64,000 bases of DNA, from positions 62,001 through 126,000 of the forward strand of contig NZ_BQYL01000001.1 in the NCBI RefSeq assembly GCF_023706045.1, given 5' to 3'. The position numbers and the translations under genes are program-made. The notes under the pieces are model-generated. The model ran no database searches. It was not told where the DNA came from and saw only the letters and a program-made list of their open reading frames with translations. Source of the DNA: Kangiella sp. TOML190 (GTDB lineage Bacteria; Pseudomonadota; Gammaproteobacteria; Enterobacterales; Kangiellaceae). Shown here in pieces: positions 1 to 8,548 of the stretch (its first letter is position 1; the number at the start of each line of letters is the position of its first letter).

Positions 1-632
1 AGTTGGCGTTTATTCTGACGCTTGAGATCTTGGTAGCTAATCAATGTTTTGATAATTACCAATAAAATTAAAATCGGCAAACCACCACCAAATTTTATTG
101 CCACAAAGGCACCCAGTAGCAATACCAGATGCGCAATCACAATTCTTGAGTAGGGCTCCATCATTTGCTTGTCCGGATCTTTAATGCTTTTTTCGGTTAA
201 GGCAAACTGAATACAATCAAATAACCAATAGCCAATCATGGCAATCACAGCCAACTTAACCGCGGGCGTAGTTTCGATCAGCCAATCCATTGCCCAAGGC
301 CACACTAACCAAGGGTCCCCTAAGAAGGGGATCTGGAAAAGACCAAGCAATAAGATGCCGTGAGCGCTGGTGAAAAAACCATAATGAATAACAAAAAACA
401 GTGCCATTGGCAGCTTTCGACCAATGCTACCTTTGCACATCATTAGCTTAATAATATTAAAAGCGCCGATGATGCCATTTTCTAACCAGAACAAGAAAAT
501 AACCGTAAAAATATCCCAATCCATCAGCACAACGCCTAATAAAGGAATAAGGTTCATTAGTAGCAGCAAAAGCAATTGCCACCATGCCTGTTGTTCCGAA
601 TTAAAACTGCTATCGACTTTTTGTACCGTCAT
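1..632 (-). CDS. DUF6498-like integral membrane protein (3' end outside window)
   Basis: The reading frame opens at an ATG whose complement is at 630-632 and runs off the left edge without a stop, giving at least 210 residues. It begins MTVQKVDSSF and is very hydrophobic, with about five or six likely membrane segments, a Trp-rich N-terminal segment, and charged loops such as KSIKDPDKQMM. The pattern (DWDIFTVIFLFWLENGI near the N terminus) resembles the DUF6498 membrane family, whose function is unknown. It is divergent from mtfA. The + strand frame at 424-717 is only its shadow. Confidence 0.72.
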   Translation of the reverse strand, partial: MTVQKVDSSFNSEQQAWWQLLLLLLMNLIPLLGVVLMDWDIFTVIFLFWLENGIIGAFNIIKLMMCKGSIGRKLPMALFFVIHYGFFTSAHGILLLGLFQIPFLGDPWLVWPWAMDWLIETTPAVKLAVIAMIGYWLFDCIQFALTEKSIKDPDKQMMEPYSRIVIAHLVLLLGAFVAIKFGGGLPILILLVIIKTLISYQDLKRQNKRQ

Positions 633-799
633 TATTTATTCTTTTGCTACCTTTCTTGCTTCCTTGGTTGCCACTAGTGTTTGCCTAACGGTTAAGCTCG
701 TCTTGATACACCTATAACCGCCAAAAGCAGTATGCTTGAAATATTAGCCGTCGACCCAACTCTAATAACAGTCATACCAATAACCATCTGCCCTATTCA

Positions 800-1627
800 A
801 TGACCTACCTATTAATTATTATTGCCATTAGCGCCTTTGCCATTTATTGGATTATTACCAGTTCCAAGCGTAAAGCCAAGCAGCGTAAGAGCATTGCCAG
901 TATTCCTTTTCCAGCGCAATGGCGCAAGATTTTGCGTAAAAATTTACCTTTCTTTTATCAGATGCCAGCGGATCTGCAGTTGCAACTTAAAGACAAGATG
1001 CAGATTTTTTTAGCGGAAAAACAATTCGTTGGCCGCCAAGGACAAACGATTAATGATGAGGTTAGAGTCACCATTGCCGCGCAAGCTTGTTTATTGCTGC
1101 TTAATCGCAATACCGACTTTTATCCTTTTTTAAAAACCATTGTGGTCTACCCTGCAGCTTTTATTACTCAGCACGAGCAATACGATGCCAGCGGTATCAA
1201 GACCCAAGATGCTAGAGTATTATTGGGCGAATCTTGGACTCGCGGCCAAGTGATCTTATCCTGGCGTGATTCAGCTTCTGGCGGTGCCGACTTTGAAGAC
1301 GGTCATAATCTAGTGATTCATGAATTTGCTCATCAATTGGATGGAGAGTCCGGAGTCACCAATGGCGCGCCGCCGTTAAATAAAGACCAATCCTACCAAG
1401 AGTGGTCACAAGTGCTCTCCTCAGAGTTTGCCGAACTGCAAAAGCGGGCGCGTACTGGTGAAGCTAGCTTTTTAGATAAATATGGCGCTACTAATCCTGC
1501 TGAGTTTTTTGCCGTCACTTCTGAGGTGTTTTTCGAAAAACCTAAAGAATTGAAGCAGATACACCCAGATTTATACCGCCAATTGGCAGAATACTACCGC
1601 GTCAATCCGGTTGATTGGAAACTCTAA
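800..1627 (+). CDS. mtfA: MtfA-type zinc-dependent peptidase
   Basis: 275 residues. MtfA is a gluzincin-like aminopeptidase; in E. coli it binds the Mlc (DgsA) repressor and so affects PTS glucose uptake. An N-terminal membrane helix (about residues 2-20) is followed by a basic stretch and the peptidase domain. The zinc-site motif HEFAH is at residues 174-178 (E175 catalytic), with LDGESG directly after it, as in the family. The E. coli protein lacks a clear N-terminal helix, so this copy may be membrane-tethered. It stands alone, with no glucose PTS gene nearby in the window, so the Mlc link is family knowledge only. Confidence 0.9.
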   Translation: MTYLLIIIAISAFAIYWIITSSKRKAKQRKSIASIPFPAQWRKILRKNLPFFYQMPADLQLQLKDKMQIFLAEKQFVGRQGQTINDEVRVTIAAQACLLLLNRNTDFYPFLKTIVVYPAAFITQHEQYDASGIKTQDARVLLGESWTRGQVILSWRDSASGGADFEDGHNLVIHEFAHQLDGESGVTNGAPPLNKDQSYQEWSQVLSSEFAELQKRARTGEASFLDKYGATNPAEFFAVTSEVFFEKPKELKQIHPDLYRQLAEYYRVNPVDWKL

Positions 1628-1730
1628 AGGCCGCTTCGGTTGAGCTAAAGTCGAGTAGATTGTTGGAAAAACTTGATCTTGTTTAAATTTTAGAACATAT
1701 TGCGACAATCTATTTTGTTGCTAAATATCG

Positions 1731-2495
1731 ATGCCATTGTCCGAAAAGTTTCCCATTCCAGCTTATAGCGTGGCTAATCCCAACGCTAACACCCCATGCC
1801 TAATAACCTGCGAGCACGCCAGTAACTTTATACCAGCGGCTTATCAGCAGTTGGGACTAAGTCCCGACTTATTGGATGAGCACATTGCTTGGGATCGCGG
1901 TGCCGGAAAATTAACTGAATATTTAGCAGAAAAACTCAATTGCACAGCGGTTTTATGCCAATATTCGCGTTTGCTTATCGACTGTAACCGCCCTTTGAAT
2001 GTGCCTTCGAGTATTCTAGAAATTAGCGAACATCATCCCATCCCAGGCAATCAAGCCCTTAGTAGAGAAGAAAAAGAACTTAGAGCCGAGCATATTTTTA
2101 CGCCCTTTCATCGCACCATTGAAACGCAAATCAACCGTCTTAAGAGTCAATTTTCGCAATTCCCAATGATCGGCGTCCACAGTTTTAGCCCTAACTTTCA
2201 TGGTCAGCCTAGACCTTGGAAGTTCAGCGTCATGTGGAAACACAAAACCCCGTTTGTTAAAGGCATTATCGATTACTTCCAGCGACATGAGCAAGCTCAG
2301 TGGGTTGGCTTTAACGAACCCTACTCGGCTAAGGAAATAGCCGCTCACACCACCGAATATCATGCAGATCGCAACCAATTACCGAATTTAATATTTGAAG
2401 TTCGACAAGATTTGTTAGAAAGTGATAAGGACATTCAGTATTGGGGCGAACAAATTTACCAAGCGCTAGCCGCAGTAGAGGCCGCTTATACGTAA
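1731..2495 (+). CDS. N-formylglutamate amidohydrolase family protein
   Basis: 254 residues. Family members hydrolyse N-formyl-L-glutamate (or related N-formyl amino acids) to glutamate and formate, usually in histidine degradation. Family blocks are present: CEHASNFIP at residues 27-35, HIAWDRGA at 51-58, DCNRPL at 84-89, and a C-terminal EVRQD segment. No hut genes are nearby; instead a YbdK-type ligase follows 57 bp downstream on the same strand, probably in one transcript. The substrate is therefore open: it may act on another N-acyl or formyl compound. No signal peptide is seen, so it should be cytosolic. Confidence 0.85.
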   Translation: MPLSEKFPIPAYSVANPNANTPCLITCEHASNFIPAAYQQLGLSPDLLDEHIAWDRGAGKLTEYLAEKLNCTAVLCQYSRLLIDCNRPLNVPSSILEISEHHPIPGNQALSREEKELRAEHIFTPFHRTIETQINRLKSQFSQFPMIGVHSFSPNFHGQPRPWKFSVMWKHKTPFVKGIIDYFQRHEQAQWVGFNEPYSAKEIAAHTTEYHADRNQLPNLIFEVRQDLLESDKDIQYWGEQIYQALAAVEAAYT

Positions 2496-2552
2496 GAACG
2501 CTCCAAACTGTTCTGCGAAAAGCATTAGAAGAAGGATTTAAAGGGGAAGATA

Positions 2553-3686
2553 ATGCAAAAAGAACCCAGTTTTAGCGTTGGCGTAGAAGAAGAGTATTGG
2601 CTAGTCGATAGAGCCAGCGGCGACTTGATTGAGAAACAGCCTGCCGATTTGATGGATAAGATGCGTGCCGCCTTAGGCGAACAGGTAACTAAAGAATTTC
2701 ACGGCTCGCAAATCGAAATAGGCACTAAAATTTGCCATAGCTCTGCGGAAATTCGTCACGAATTAAATTCGCTAAGAACCACCATCGCCAAAATAGCCAA
2801 AGAATATGATTTGACCATTATGGCCGCCTCGACTCATCCAAGCGCGGAATGGGATCAGCAAATCCACTCAGAAGGCGAACATTACGAATCTCTAGTAGAA
2901 GATTTTAAACTGGTGATTTTGCGCCTTTTGATCTGTGGCATGCATGTTCATATCGGTATTGAAGACAAAGATCTGCGCATCGAGTTGATGAACCAGATGA
3001 CCTACTTCTTACCACACCTGTTAGCCTTAAGTACCTCTTCACCCTTTTGGCGAGGCAAAAATATGGGGCTTAATTGTTATCGTTTAAGTCTTTTCGATAA
3101 TTTACCACGCAGCGGAACCCCAGAACGCTTTGGCAGTTTCGCCGAGTACGAGCGGCTAATGGAAGTTTTACTGGAGTCAGGTTCGATTGATAACCCCGCT
3201 AAGATTTGGTGGGATTTGCGCCCTTCAACCAAATGGCCAACGGTCGAGATGCGGGTAACCGACATTTGCACCAGCGTCGACGATGCGGTTTGTATCGCCA
3301 GCATTACCCGTTGTTTGTTCCGTGCTTTATATCGCTTACGCTGCGAAAACCAATCTTGGCGTAAATATCCTAATACCCTTATCAACCAAAACCGCTGGAT
3401 GGCGCAAAGACATGGCATCAACGAAGGCCTTATCGACTTTGGGCAGAGCCGAATTCGCCATTTCAACGAGTTGGCTTATGAGTTGCTCGACTTTGTGCAG
3501 GCTGATATGGAGTATTTTGATTGCCAAGCAGAAATTGAGTATGTGTTTAAAATCATTGAACGCGGTACCAGCTCTGATCGCCAAGTGGCCATCTACAAAG
3601 CTGCTTTGGAAAAAGGCAAATCTAACGAAGGCGCCTTGTTGGAAGTGAAAAAGTTCTTGATGCAAGAAACTTTAACTTTTAGCTAG
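2553..3686 (+). CDS. YbdK-type carboxylate-amine ligase (GCS2 superfamily)
   Basis: 377 residues, the usual length of the YbdK group. Members resemble glutamate-cysteine ligase and have weak ATP-dependent gamma-glutamyl ligase activity in vitro; the physiological role is unknown. The N terminus carries the metal/glutamate motif VGVEEEYWLVD (residues 9-19), followed by HGSQIEIGT and GMHVHIGI blocks typical of GCS2. A good ribosome site (AAAGGGGAAG) lies just before the ATG. It is preceded by the N-formylglutamate amidohydrolase, so both genes may handle glutamate derivatives; that link is inference from position. Confidence 0.87.
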   Translation: MQKEPSFSVGVEEEYWLVDRASGDLIEKQPADLMDKMRAALGEQVTKEFHGSQIEIGTKICHSSAEIRHELNSLRTTIAKIAKEYDLTIMAASTHPSAEWDQQIHSEGEHYESLVEDFKLVILRLLICGMHVHIGIEDKDLRIELMNQMTYFLPHLLALSTSSPFWRGKNMGLNCYRLSLFDNLPRSGTPERFGSFAEYERLMEVLLESGSIDNPAKIWWDLRPSTKWPTVEMRVTDICTSVDDAVCIASITRCLFRALYRLRCENQSWRKYPNTLINQNRWMAQRHGINEGLIDFGQSRIRHFNELAYELLDFVQADMEYFDCQAEIEYVFKIIERGTSSDRQVAIYKAALEKGKSNEGALLEVKKFLMQETLTFS

Positions 3687-3744
3687 AAAATTTTTTAGCC
3701 GAATGACTTTTAACCGGACAACTGCTGCCAAGTGATTTTAGCAA

Positions 3745-4599
3745 CTATTCTGATTTAAAAGCTGAGTCGCGAGTGGCTTTAAGCCTTGAAGAAATCTCGG
3801 TTAATCGTAAAAATTGCTGAAAATGTAGCGGTAGCACACCGCTACCTTCGGCAAATTGGAATACGTACATAATGGTAGACATGGCTAGTCCTACCTTGAT
3901 ATTGCCATCGCCAACCGCCTCGACCACCGAAAAAATAATCAAGCCGACCATACCAAACCAGACCAAACCAAAGACGATGGTTTCTAGATCGGAAAGTCGA
4001 ATATTCCAAGCCATAAGCTGTTTCATATAGCCACGGATAGAGCTTTTTGAACGCTGCTCTATCGCTTCAACTTGAGCTTCGAACACATCATTGTATTGAT
4101 GATTCAGCTGTTTGGTGCGCTTGCCGGTTAAACCAAAGACGATAAACATAAACACCAGAATAGCCAAACAGCCAAGAAATATATCGTAATCCAAGCTGTA
4201 AAGGATAATGACCGTTCCAACCAAGCCGATTAAATTGAAAATCAACTCTGGAAATGAGTTTTCAAAAAATTCCACCAGCTCTTTTAACATGGTAATTCTA
4301 GCGTTTAAACGCGAAGTGGAAGACTCTTTATCAACTTCTGCCGTTTCTGAACTCAGGTCAACATAAATACTGGAGTAAACCCGAGTATCATAAAAGCGCC
4401 TTAAAGAGCCTGAGGTCAATACCGTTACCCCAACTAGCGTTAGCTGCCATAATCCGCTATAAGAGTCTGCCAACAAGTCGTCAATGGCAAAACCAATAAC
4501 TAAAGGCAGCAATAGCATCGCAACCGCTTCTATGCCAACCAAAGCCATGGTCAAGCTGATACGCCACTTATAGCGCTTATAAATTGAAAATAGCGTCAT
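3745..4599 (-). CDS. ABC transporter six-transmembrane domain protein without ATPase
   Basis: About 284 residues from the chosen start. The frame is open from 4668, but that start would lie inside the upstream oxidoreductase gene. The ATG at 4597-4599 has GGCGGA seven bases before it and gives MTLFSIYKRYKWRISL, so I prefer it. The protein has about six membrane helices and matches the ABC_membrane_3 type (PF13748): an ABC exporter membrane domain with no Walker A, signature or Walker B motif in the chain. No free ATPase gene is adjacent, so its energy source and substrate are unknown. It is convergent with the YbdK-type gene. Confidence 0.75.
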   Translation of the reverse strand: MTLFSIYKRYKWRISLTMALVGIEAVAMLLLPLVIGFAIDDLLADSYSGLWQLTLVGVTVLTSGSLRRFYDTRVYSSIYVDLSSETAEVDKESSTSRLNARITMLKELVEFFENSFPELIFNLIGLVGTVIILYSLDYDIFLGCLAILVFMFIVFGLTGKRTKQLNHQYNDVFEAQVEAIEQRSKSSIRGYMKQLMAWNIRLSDLETIVFGLVWFGMVGLIIFSVVEAVGDGNIKVGLAMSTIMYVFQFAEGSGVLPLHFQQFLRLTEISSRLKATRDSAFKSE

Positions 4600-4625
4600 A
4601 TCCATTCCGCCAGCTTTAAGAAAAT

Positions 4626-5813
4626 CTACACGTACTGACCCGCGCAATACCCCGAAGCCCAAGCCCATTGGAAATTAAAACCACCCAAATGACCAGTCAC
4701 ATCTAACACCTCACCAATAAAGTATAGCCCTTTCACTTTCTTGGCTTCAAAGGTTTTTGAAGATATTTCGTTGGTATCAACGCCGCCCATGGTGACTTCA
4801 GCTGTTCGATAGCCTTCCGTTCCCGTGGGTTTTAGTTGCCAACTTTGTAACTTGTTGGCTACTAGTAGCAAATCCGCATGGGAAATATCTGCCATGGGTT
4901 TGTGCGCCAGCTCGGCAAACCACAGCTCACTTAAACGCTCTGCGAGATTTTTAGTCAGTTGCTCAGCCAACAAATTCACTAGATGACTTTTCGGTTTTTC
5001 CATTTGCCATTGTTTTAACTGTTCAAATAAATCCACATCAGGAAAAAGATCTATTTCAACAAGATCGCCGGGTTGCCAATAAGAAGATATTTGCAATATC
5101 GCAGGGCCTGATAAACCTCGATGGGTAAATAAAATATTTTCGCGAAACGCTTGACCATTGCAAGTGACTCGCACATCAGCGGAAACACCCGATAAGCCTG
5201 TAAACTCTTCCAGCATCTTGGGGTTTAAAGTAAATGGCACCAGCGCCGACCAAGTTGGATACAAGCTTAAGCCAAATTGCTTAGCCATATCATAACCAAA
5301 GCCGGTTGCACCCATGGTTGGAATTGACAAGCCGCCAGTGGCAATAACCAAAGATTGGCACTGCCATTTGCCTTGATTGGTGGAAACCACAAAGCCACTC
5401 TCGACTTTTTTGACCGACTCCACCGAACATTTGATCCGAACTTCGGCATCTTTTTCATCACACTCGGCCAGTAACATATTGACAATATCCTTAGCCTTAT
5501 TATCGCAAAAGAGCTGTCCCAATTTTTTTTCATGGAAAGGAATGGCATGCTTTTCGACCAAGGCGATAAAGTCCCATTGGGTATAACGACTTAAAGCGGA
5601 TTTGCAGAAATGTTGGTTATGAGAAAGATAGTTCGCAGGTTCTGTATAGTAATTCGTGAAATTACAGCGGCCACCGCCAGACATCAGGATCTTCTTGCCC
5701 ACCTTGTTAGCATGATCAATCACTAGCGTCGAGCGACCACGGCTCGCTGCGCTAATTCCGCACATCAAACCCGCCGCACCGGCACCAATTACTAAGACAT
5801 CAATGGATTGCAA
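4626..5813 (-). CDS. BaiN/RdsA-type NAD(P)/FAD-dependent oxidoreductase (YhiN/HI0933 family)
   Basis: 395 residues, full length. The N-terminal dinucleotide fold has VIGAGAAGLMCGIS (residues 7-20), followed by the family's KVGKKILMSGGGRCNFTN block and a C-terminal GGFNFQWAWASG flavin-binding segment. Members are soluble flavoproteins. One, BaiN of Clostridium, reduces bile-acid intermediates and RdsA is a related reductase, but the role in Proteobacteria is unknown. It is followed by the ABC membrane-domain gene 26 bp downstream, possibly in one transcript. The extra frames at 5267-5586 are shadows. Confidence 0.9.
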   Translation of the reverse strand: MQSIDVLVIGAGAAGLMCGISAASRGRSTLVIDHANKVGKKILMSGGGRCNFTNYYTEPANYLSHNQHFCKSALSRYTQWDFIALVEKHAIPFHEKKLGQLFCDNKAKDIVNMLLAECDEKDAEVRIKCSVESVKKVESGFVVSTNQGKWQCQSLVIATGGLSIPTMGATGFGYDMAKQFGLSLYPTWSALVPFTLNPKMLEEFTGLSGVSADVRVTCNGQAFRENILFTHRGLSGPAILQISSYWQPGDLVEIDLFPDVDLFEQLKQWQMEKPKSHLVNLLAEQLTKNLAERLSELWFAELAHKPMADISHADLLLVANKLQSWQLKPTGTEGYRTAEVTMGGVDTNEISSKTFEAKKVKGLYFIGEVLDVTGHLGGFNFQWAWASGYCAGQYV

Positions 5814-6060
5814 AAAAGACCTTAATACTTAATTTGTTGAATAACGCCGATTATATAGCCTTGAATAACGAACACCAGCAAAAGTACGTTGCTGTGAATA
5901 AACAAAAACTTAAGGATTGGTAGGTTTAATTCAAGTTAACCTAGATTAAGAGCGGTCAATCTCAAAAATAACAACAAAGTCGCCGCATGAGTATTTTTTT
6001 CTTATAAATTAGAGTGTTACAATCAAACTTACATATTACTATCTTAGTTGATTAAAAGTA

Positions 6061-6615
6061 ATGATAATTCCTGAAGAAAACTATATGGGAAAAGGTGTAG
6101 AGAAAGTAGTGTATAGACATCCTCATGATGAGAATATCTGCATTAAGTTTCCCAATAAAGAAAAGCCCAGGGCATTAAGCCATATCCAAAGAGAAGTTTA
6201 TTATTTGGAAAAACACCAACAACAATTATTATGGCTAGCCCCTTACTTGGGAAAAGTTAAGTGCAACTTGGGGGATGGCTATATGTATCAAATAGTGAGA
6301 AATGAAGATGGATCTTTGTCAAATTGCATTAGCGATCGCGATATAGAAAACCACTTAGAATCCATTAAAGAAAAGATTGCTTTAATGTATTCACAATTGA
6401 TAGAGCAACATGCCGTCGTAAATGACCTAAACTTAGGTAATTTTTTTTTCAGAAAGAAGAAAGACGATTTTGATCTTATTCTTATAGACGGTTTCGGTAA
6501 CAATAACTTTATAAAAATAGCAGATTACTCTAAATACTTTCTTATCAAAAAGCTAAATAGAAAATTTAACAAGCTATGTACAAAACTGAATATTGCTTCT
6601 GATTTTCTTATTTAG
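6061..6615 (+). CDS. YrbL family protein (kinase-like fold)
   Basis: 184 residues. Similar in layout to E. coli YrbL, a PhoP/PmrA-regulated protein of unknown biochemical function with a protein-kinase-like fold. Visible features are GKGVEKVVYRHP near the N terminus (phosphate-loop-like), CIKFPNKE with a candidate ATP-contacting Lys, and NDLNLGNFFF followed by LILIDGFGNNN, which resembles a kinase catalytic loop and metal-binding Asp. The gene is clearly more AT-rich than its neighbours and has a weak ribosome site, which fits horizontal acquisition. An internal ATG at residue 9 is a possible alternative start. Confidence 0.75.
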   Translation: MIIPEENYMGKGVEKVVYRHPHDENICIKFPNKEKPRALSHIQREVYYLEKHQQQLLWLAPYLGKVKCNLGDGYMYQIVRNEDGSLSNCISDRDIENHLESIKEKIALMYSQLIEQHAVVNDLNLGNFFFRKKKDDFDLILIDGFGNNNFIKIADYSKYFLIKKLNRKFNKLCTKLNIASDFLI

Positions 6616-6655
6616 AAATGAGGAATTAAGTCATCTTAAGATACAGGGAGAGAAT

Positions 6656-7264
6656 ATGAAAATTATAGTCGTTGGAGCTACTGGAGTTTTAGGACAAGCG
6701 GTAGCCGCATCTTTAAGGGCGGATCATGAAATTATTGAAGTTGGCTTAAGCAACGGTGCTGTTAACGTTGACATTACAGAGCTAGAATCAATCCATAACA
6801 TGTATGAAAAAATTGGGCCATTTGACTCTCTGATATCAACTACAGGCGTAGTACATTTTGGCCCACTTGAAGAGATGACGCAGGAACAATGGCAGTTAGG
6901 GCTTAACAACAAACTGATGGGGCAAATTAATCTTGTCACAGAGGGGCTTAAATATATTCGTGATAATGGTTCATTTACGTTAACTTCGGGTATTATCAGC
7001 AAAGACCCGATTCGCTTTGGCTCTGCTGCAGCTCTTGTAAACCGTGCGCTTGAAGGGTTTGTTACTTGTGCAGCATTAGAAATGCCTCGAGGTGTTCGGA
7101 TAAATGCAGTGAGCCCTACAATACTGGAAGAATCCGCTGAAACATTTGGTCCCTATTTTATGGGGTTTGATCCAATACCAGCATCAACCGCTGCTCTAGG
7201 TTTCGTAAAAAGCGTTGAAGGTCTTAGAAACGGTGAAATTTTTGAAATAAGGGGCGCTATTTAA
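6656..7264 (+). CDS. Short-chain dehydrogenase-like protein with degenerate active site
   Basis: 202 residues from the ATG at 6656, which has AGGGAGAGA just upstream; the frame is open 63 bases further up but without a ribosome site. The Rossmann motif VGATGVLGQ (about residues 5-13) and NAVSP near the C terminus place it in the short-chain dehydrogenase/reductase family. The usual catalytic YxxxK is missing: the matching segment reads FGSAAALVNRALEGF. A subgroup of SDR-fold proteins shows this pattern, so it may bind NAD(P) without classical catalysis. It lies 40 bp after the YrbL-like gene in the same AT-rich islet. Confidence 0.82.
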   Translation: MKIIVVGATGVLGQAVAASLRADHEIIEVGLSNGAVNVDITELESIHNMYEKIGPFDSLISTTGVVHFGPLEEMTQEQWQLGLNNKLMGQINLVTEGLKYIRDNGSFTLTSGIISKDPIRFGSAAALVNRALEGFVTCAALEMPRGVRINAVSPTILEESAETFGPYFMGFDPIPASTAALGFVKSVEGLRNGEIFEIRGAI

Positions 7265-7341
7265 ATATATTCTCAAATTAATAGTCACTCTTACAATAAT
7301 CTAAAATGGTTTCCCTCGTTTAGAACTAATGAATTTAGTGA

Positions 7342-8247
7342 ATGTATAAATTTATAAACTCCACTCTCTTTCTCTATATCTTCACCGTGATCGTTTGGGG
7401 TAGCACTTGGTTTAGTATCGAGTATCAGCTTGGGGTCGTGCCGCACGAGTATTCCAGTTTTTATCGTTTTGCGTTGGCGAGTTTATTGTTATTCGTTTAT
7501 TGCTTTTATAAAAAACTCCAGCTTAATTTTAGCCTAAAAGATCATTTATGGATGCTTTTGTTGGGCTTAACTTTGTTCTGTTTAAATTACCTAATGGTCT
7601 ATGAAGCGCAGGAATATTTAACTTCAGCCATGGCTTCAGTGATTTTCTCCTCGGTATTAATGGTTAATATCTTTAACTCTTGGTTATTGTTTAAAACTCC
7701 CATCAGCAAAGAAGTGATAATTGGCGCAGTGATAGGCCTTATCGGCATATTGATGATTTTCTGGAAAGATCTTGGCGACTTTAGTTTTGAAAATACCATG
7801 CTCTATGGTCTAGTCATTTCCTTTGTTGGCGTTTTGGCCGCATCGATTGGCAATATGGTGTCGGTGCAAACCCAAAAATATCAACTGCCAGTGATCCAGA
7901 TGAACGCTTTTGCGATGGGTTATGGCGCTTTGTTGAGTTTATTTATTGGTTTAGTGCAAGGTAAACCCGTGATTTATGATCTCGCACCCGCTTACAGTAT
8001 CAGCATGCTTTATTTATCTTTGTTCGGCTCGGTATTAGCTTTTGGCGCTTATCTTACTTTATTGCGACGCATTGGTATTCACAAAGCCACTTACGTAGTG
8101 GTACTGTTTCCAGCAGTAGCTTTGCTGATCTCGACTTTATTTGAAGATTTTGTTTGGACTTGGCCTATCGCCATTGGCATTGTACTGATAGCTGTAGGCA
8201 ATTTATTTGTGCTAAATCGAAAGGATCTAGCGAAATCCACTCATTAG
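7342..8247 (+). CDS. EamA/DMT-family transporter
   Basis: 301 residues with about ten hydrophobic helices in two EamA repeats. The first starts FLYIFTVIVWGSTWFSIEYQLGVV (typical WGSxW motif in helix 1) and the second runs from about residue 155. Family members export amino acids or metabolites across the inner membrane; the substrate cannot be told from sequence. It follows the SDR-like gene by 77 bp and is convergent with slyX (6 bp between stops). No terminator is visible between them. Confidence 0.88.
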   Translation: MYKFINSTLFLYIFTVIVWGSTWFSIEYQLGVVPHEYSSFYRFALASLLLFVYCFYKKLQLNFSLKDHLWMLLLGLTLFCLNYLMVYEAQEYLTSAMASVIFSSVLMVNIFNSWLLFKTPISKEVIIGAVIGLIGILMIFWKDLGDFSFENTMLYGLVISFVGVLAASIGNMVSVQTQKYQLPVIQMNAFAMGYGALLSLFIGLVQGKPVIYDLAPAYSISMLYLSLFGSVLAFGAYLTLLRRIGIHKATYVVVLFPAVALLISTLFEDFVWTWPIAIGIVLIAVGNLFVLNRKDLAKSTH

Positions 8248-8253
8248 ATTAGC

Positions 8254-8493
8254 TTAATAATGCGGCGGTAATTCATCGGCGGGGTTAAAAGGCTTATCGG
8301 GCATCTGGCTTTGCATATCCTGCAATTTTTCGCCAATCGCTAAAAATTTTTCTTCCATCTTACGAATAATCGCATCTTGTTTAGTGATGACCTGATTGAG
8401 CTGTTCTATCGCATCATCTTGAAACGCAATTTTGGTTTCTAAACTTTCTATTTGCAACTGTAGCTGGGTTAGTTCACTGGTTAACACATTCAT
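8254..8493 (-). CDS. slyX: SlyX family small coiled-coil protein
   Basis: 79 residues, typical for SlyX. Nearly the whole chain to residue 60 is a heptad-patterned coiled coil (LTQLQLQIESLETKIAFQDD then LNQVITKQDAIIRKMEEKF). The C terminus ends DELPPHY, the conserved SlyX tail. The function is unknown. In enterobacteria slyX often lies near slyD (FKBP); here an FKBP gene is about 5 kb away. Confidence 0.9.
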   Translation of the reverse strand: MNVLTSELTQLQLQIESLETKIAFQDDAIEQLNQVITKQDAIIRKMEEKFLAIGEKLQDMQSQMPDKPFNPADELPPHY

Positions 8494-8548
8494 AGAGCCG
8501 CACTGCTATTTTACACTAAGTACGGCTATTATAATCAAAAGCATCTGA

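Noticed and set aside
424-717. 97-codon open frame on +
   Set aside because: Lies antisense to the better-supported membrane protein gene that runs to the left edge; composition is that of a shadow frame.
4600-4668. N-terminal extension of the ABC membrane-domain protein
   Set aside because: It would overlap the upstream oxidoreductase gene by 43 bases and lacks a ribosome site.
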